Below, piece after piece: positions 21,590 through 22,572 of a DNA stretch of 22,572 nucleotides (within the stretch, counting starts at the first letter, position 1; the number at the start of each line of letters is the position of its first letter). Position numbers and translations under genes: made by a program. The stretch lies in NCBI GenBank assembly GCA_000750105.3, contig JPHH03000137.1, positions 1 through 22,572 of the forward strand. Reading direction: 5' to 3'. The notes beneath the pieces were generated by a model. It was not told where the DNA came from and did not search any database. It saw only the letters and a list, made by a program, of their open reading frames with translations. Source of the stretch: Tolypocladium sp. Sup5 PDA-1. Lineage: Eukaryota > Ascomycota > Sordariomycetes > Hypocreales > Ophiocordycipitaceae.

Positions 21590-21796
21590 GAGGAGGCCTT
21601 ATGCGAGGAGTGCTATTAATAAGAGGACTATCCTCTATTTACTAGTTCCTTATTACTAGAGGATTTCCTTACTAAGTAAGATACTATATACCCTAGGGTA
21701 GCGTTATCTCCTTCCTTATTTACTAATATAGGTTTTATTAAGGGTTCTTCTATTAGTACTAGCGTAATAATAGGCAGTAGTTTATTAAGTATTTAA
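21590..21796 (+). pseudogene. Antisense accessory ORF, element 4 (truncated by element 1)
   Basis: The plus-strand frame is open right up to the LTR junction: EEALCEECYQQEDYPLFTSS, LLLEDFLTKQDTIYPRVALS, a short TNMGFIKGSSISTS stretch, then SSLLSI and TAA at 21794-21796. The last residues match the end of the element 1 antisense frame (SSLLSI, then stop). The N-terminal part was separated by the insertion of element 1. The two TAA after ECY are Gln-type RIP stops. Only the C-terminal 65 or so codons are here, so the assignment rests on position and the shared C-terminus. Confidence 0.6.
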
Positions 21797-22572
21797 TAAG
21801 TTCCTAGGTATTTTCTTCGTGCCTATAGTTTTTCTATTTTATAAGCTACTACTATTCTTTATTATATATTCTTAAATCTAATATCTATTTAACTTTATAT
21901 TTATTATCGTCTATAACTTTAATATAGTCTTATATTTCTATATCTTATAATATTATCTTAAGTAGCGAAATATAAAAGATAGGGTATATCTTTATTATTT
22001 TAGGTAATAAAAGTTTATAGTTAGTTATTAAAATAACTTTCTTAATTAGAAATAGTCTAAGTTTCTTAAAATCTAATTTATCGCTTAGTTATTTTATCTT
22101 AATATTTTATTATAATAAGTAGATTATATCTCCCTCCCGAAAGATTAGTCCCTTTAATCTTTTCTTATTAATATATATTAATATCCTTTATCTAATATAT
22201 TCGAGTTCTTTCTTTATTTCTTCGTAAAGTTCCTTTAGTTTATCTACTTAAAGTATAGCTTATTCTACCTATAGTCCTTATTATATAATTTAATATACTT
22301 TAGGGTTATACCTAAAGTTAGTATACGATAGCGAAACCTTTATAGCTTCTATAATTAAGCTATTATAAGCTAATTATACTATTAATAATTATTTAACCTA
22401 GTTATCTTATCTATAATTAATATAATAACGAAGGTATTATTTAAGTATTTAGTTTAATTATTTAATCTACTTATCTATTTAAGGGTAGTAGGCTATGCTA
22501 AGCTTATATTTCGTACTAAGCTAAGCTATTAATACTTACTAGAAGTTTATAGTAAATATAGTTCCTTTATTA
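21785..22572 (-). pseudogene. Pol C-terminus, element 4: integrase end and chromodomain
   Basis: On the minus strand it starts, at the window edge, exactly at the second integrase Asp (now Asn, 22569-22571, NKGTMFT). The catalytic Glu is Lys (22461-22463), 108 bases on as in the other copies. The C-terminal domain with KRLKGL and the EGD junction is near 22130, followed by a chromodomain at about 21785-21911. Stops are TAA/TAG throughout. Non-functional. Confidence 0.9.

Larger units (their letters stand above)
1..22572. other. RIP-saturated transposon nest
   Basis: The whole window is depleted of CpA and TpG on both strands while TpA is in great excess. By eye the first TpG is at 1164-1165, and there are about four CpA in bases 1-660. 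CpG, CpT and CpC are still common, so the loss is CpA-specific and not general AT drift or CpG decay. This is the classic product of repeat-induced point mutation in filamentous ascomycetes. In the element reading frames nearly every premature stop is TAA or TAG where the aligned family has Gln or Trp. Catalytic Asp often reads Asn, Cys and His read Tyr, and Met reads Ile (ATA). The counts are by hand, not computed. Confidence 0.95.
21590..22572 (-). mobile_element. Element 4 (Ty3/Gypsy), 3' part, outermost host
   Basis: A minus-strand Gypsy element that runs off the right edge. It shows the end of the integrase, the chromodomain and part of the antisense frame; its tail and 3' LTR must lie on the far side of element 1, left of the window. 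It belongs with element 1 by its chromodomain and by the ending of its antisense frame. Confidence 0.9.

Noticed and set aside
1..22572. Very AT-rich sequence might be organellar, plasmid or from an AT-rich protist
   Set aside because: The bias is specific to CpA/TpG loss with CpG kept, and the frames align with fungal-type Gypsy elements whose stops sit at Gln/Trp codons. That is RIP, not a uniformly AT-rich genome or an alternative genetic code.
1..22572. tRNA, rRNA, terminator or riboswitch genes
   Set aside because: I scanned both strands by eye and saw no cloverleaf-like GC stems or rRNA-like conserved blocks. Short hairpins are common only because of the TA-rich composition.
1..22572. 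A previously undescribed non-transposon system
   Set aside because: Every segment could be assigned to one of the nested elements by homology within the window; no unexplained stretch longer than a few hundred bases remained.

Overview
This window looks like a slice of AT-rich, gene-free heterochromatin from a filamentous ascomycete (Pezizomycotina). I found no host gene. Essentially all of it is a nest of decayed Ty3/Gypsy LTR retrotransposons (chromovirus type, with a chromodomain at the end of Pol). CpA and TpG are almost absent on both strands: the first TpG is at 1164-1165, and the first 660 bases hold only about four CpA. CpG, CpT and CpC survive. That is the signature of repeat-induced point mutation (RIP), so the reading frames are riddled with TAA/TAG at former CAA, CAG and TGG codons and no gag or pol is intact.

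Layout, oldest to youngest. Element 4 (minus strand, 21590-22572, runs off the right edge) is the deepest host. Element 1 (plus; 1-1823 and 18160-21589, its 5' LTR lying left of the window) sits in element 4. Element 2 (plus; 1824-18154, about 7.97 kb once its inserts are removed) sits in the reverse transcriptase of element 1, with target duplication atata at 1819-1823 and 18155-18159. Element 3 (minus; 9490-17439, 7950 bases) is a near full-length member of the same family as element 2 and sits in its 3' region, with duplication ctata/ttata at 9485-9489 and 17440-17444. A solo LTR (8234-8631, duplication gagac) is inserted in the integrase C-terminal region of element 2. Six LTRs are visible: 1824-2256, 8234-8631, 9490-9903, 17008-17439, 17722-18154 and 21138-21589.

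Each element has, in order: LTR; a long gag frame with a CCHC zinc knuckle and an unusually long charged, Gln-rich C-terminal extension; pol in the -1 frame (protease, reverse transcriptase, RNase H, zinc-binding and DDE integrase, chromodomain); then a short antisense frame on the opposite strand, tail to tail with pol; a polypurine tract; and the 3' LTR. Elements 2 and 3 form one subfamily and elements 1 and 4 a second, related one. Because element 3 lies head-on inside element 2, the centre of the window is a giant imperfect palindrome with arms of about 7.3 kb.

I see no evidence of a new defence, toxin or metabolic system. The points most worth following are the antisense frame kept in all four elements, the long Gag extension, and the large palindrome.
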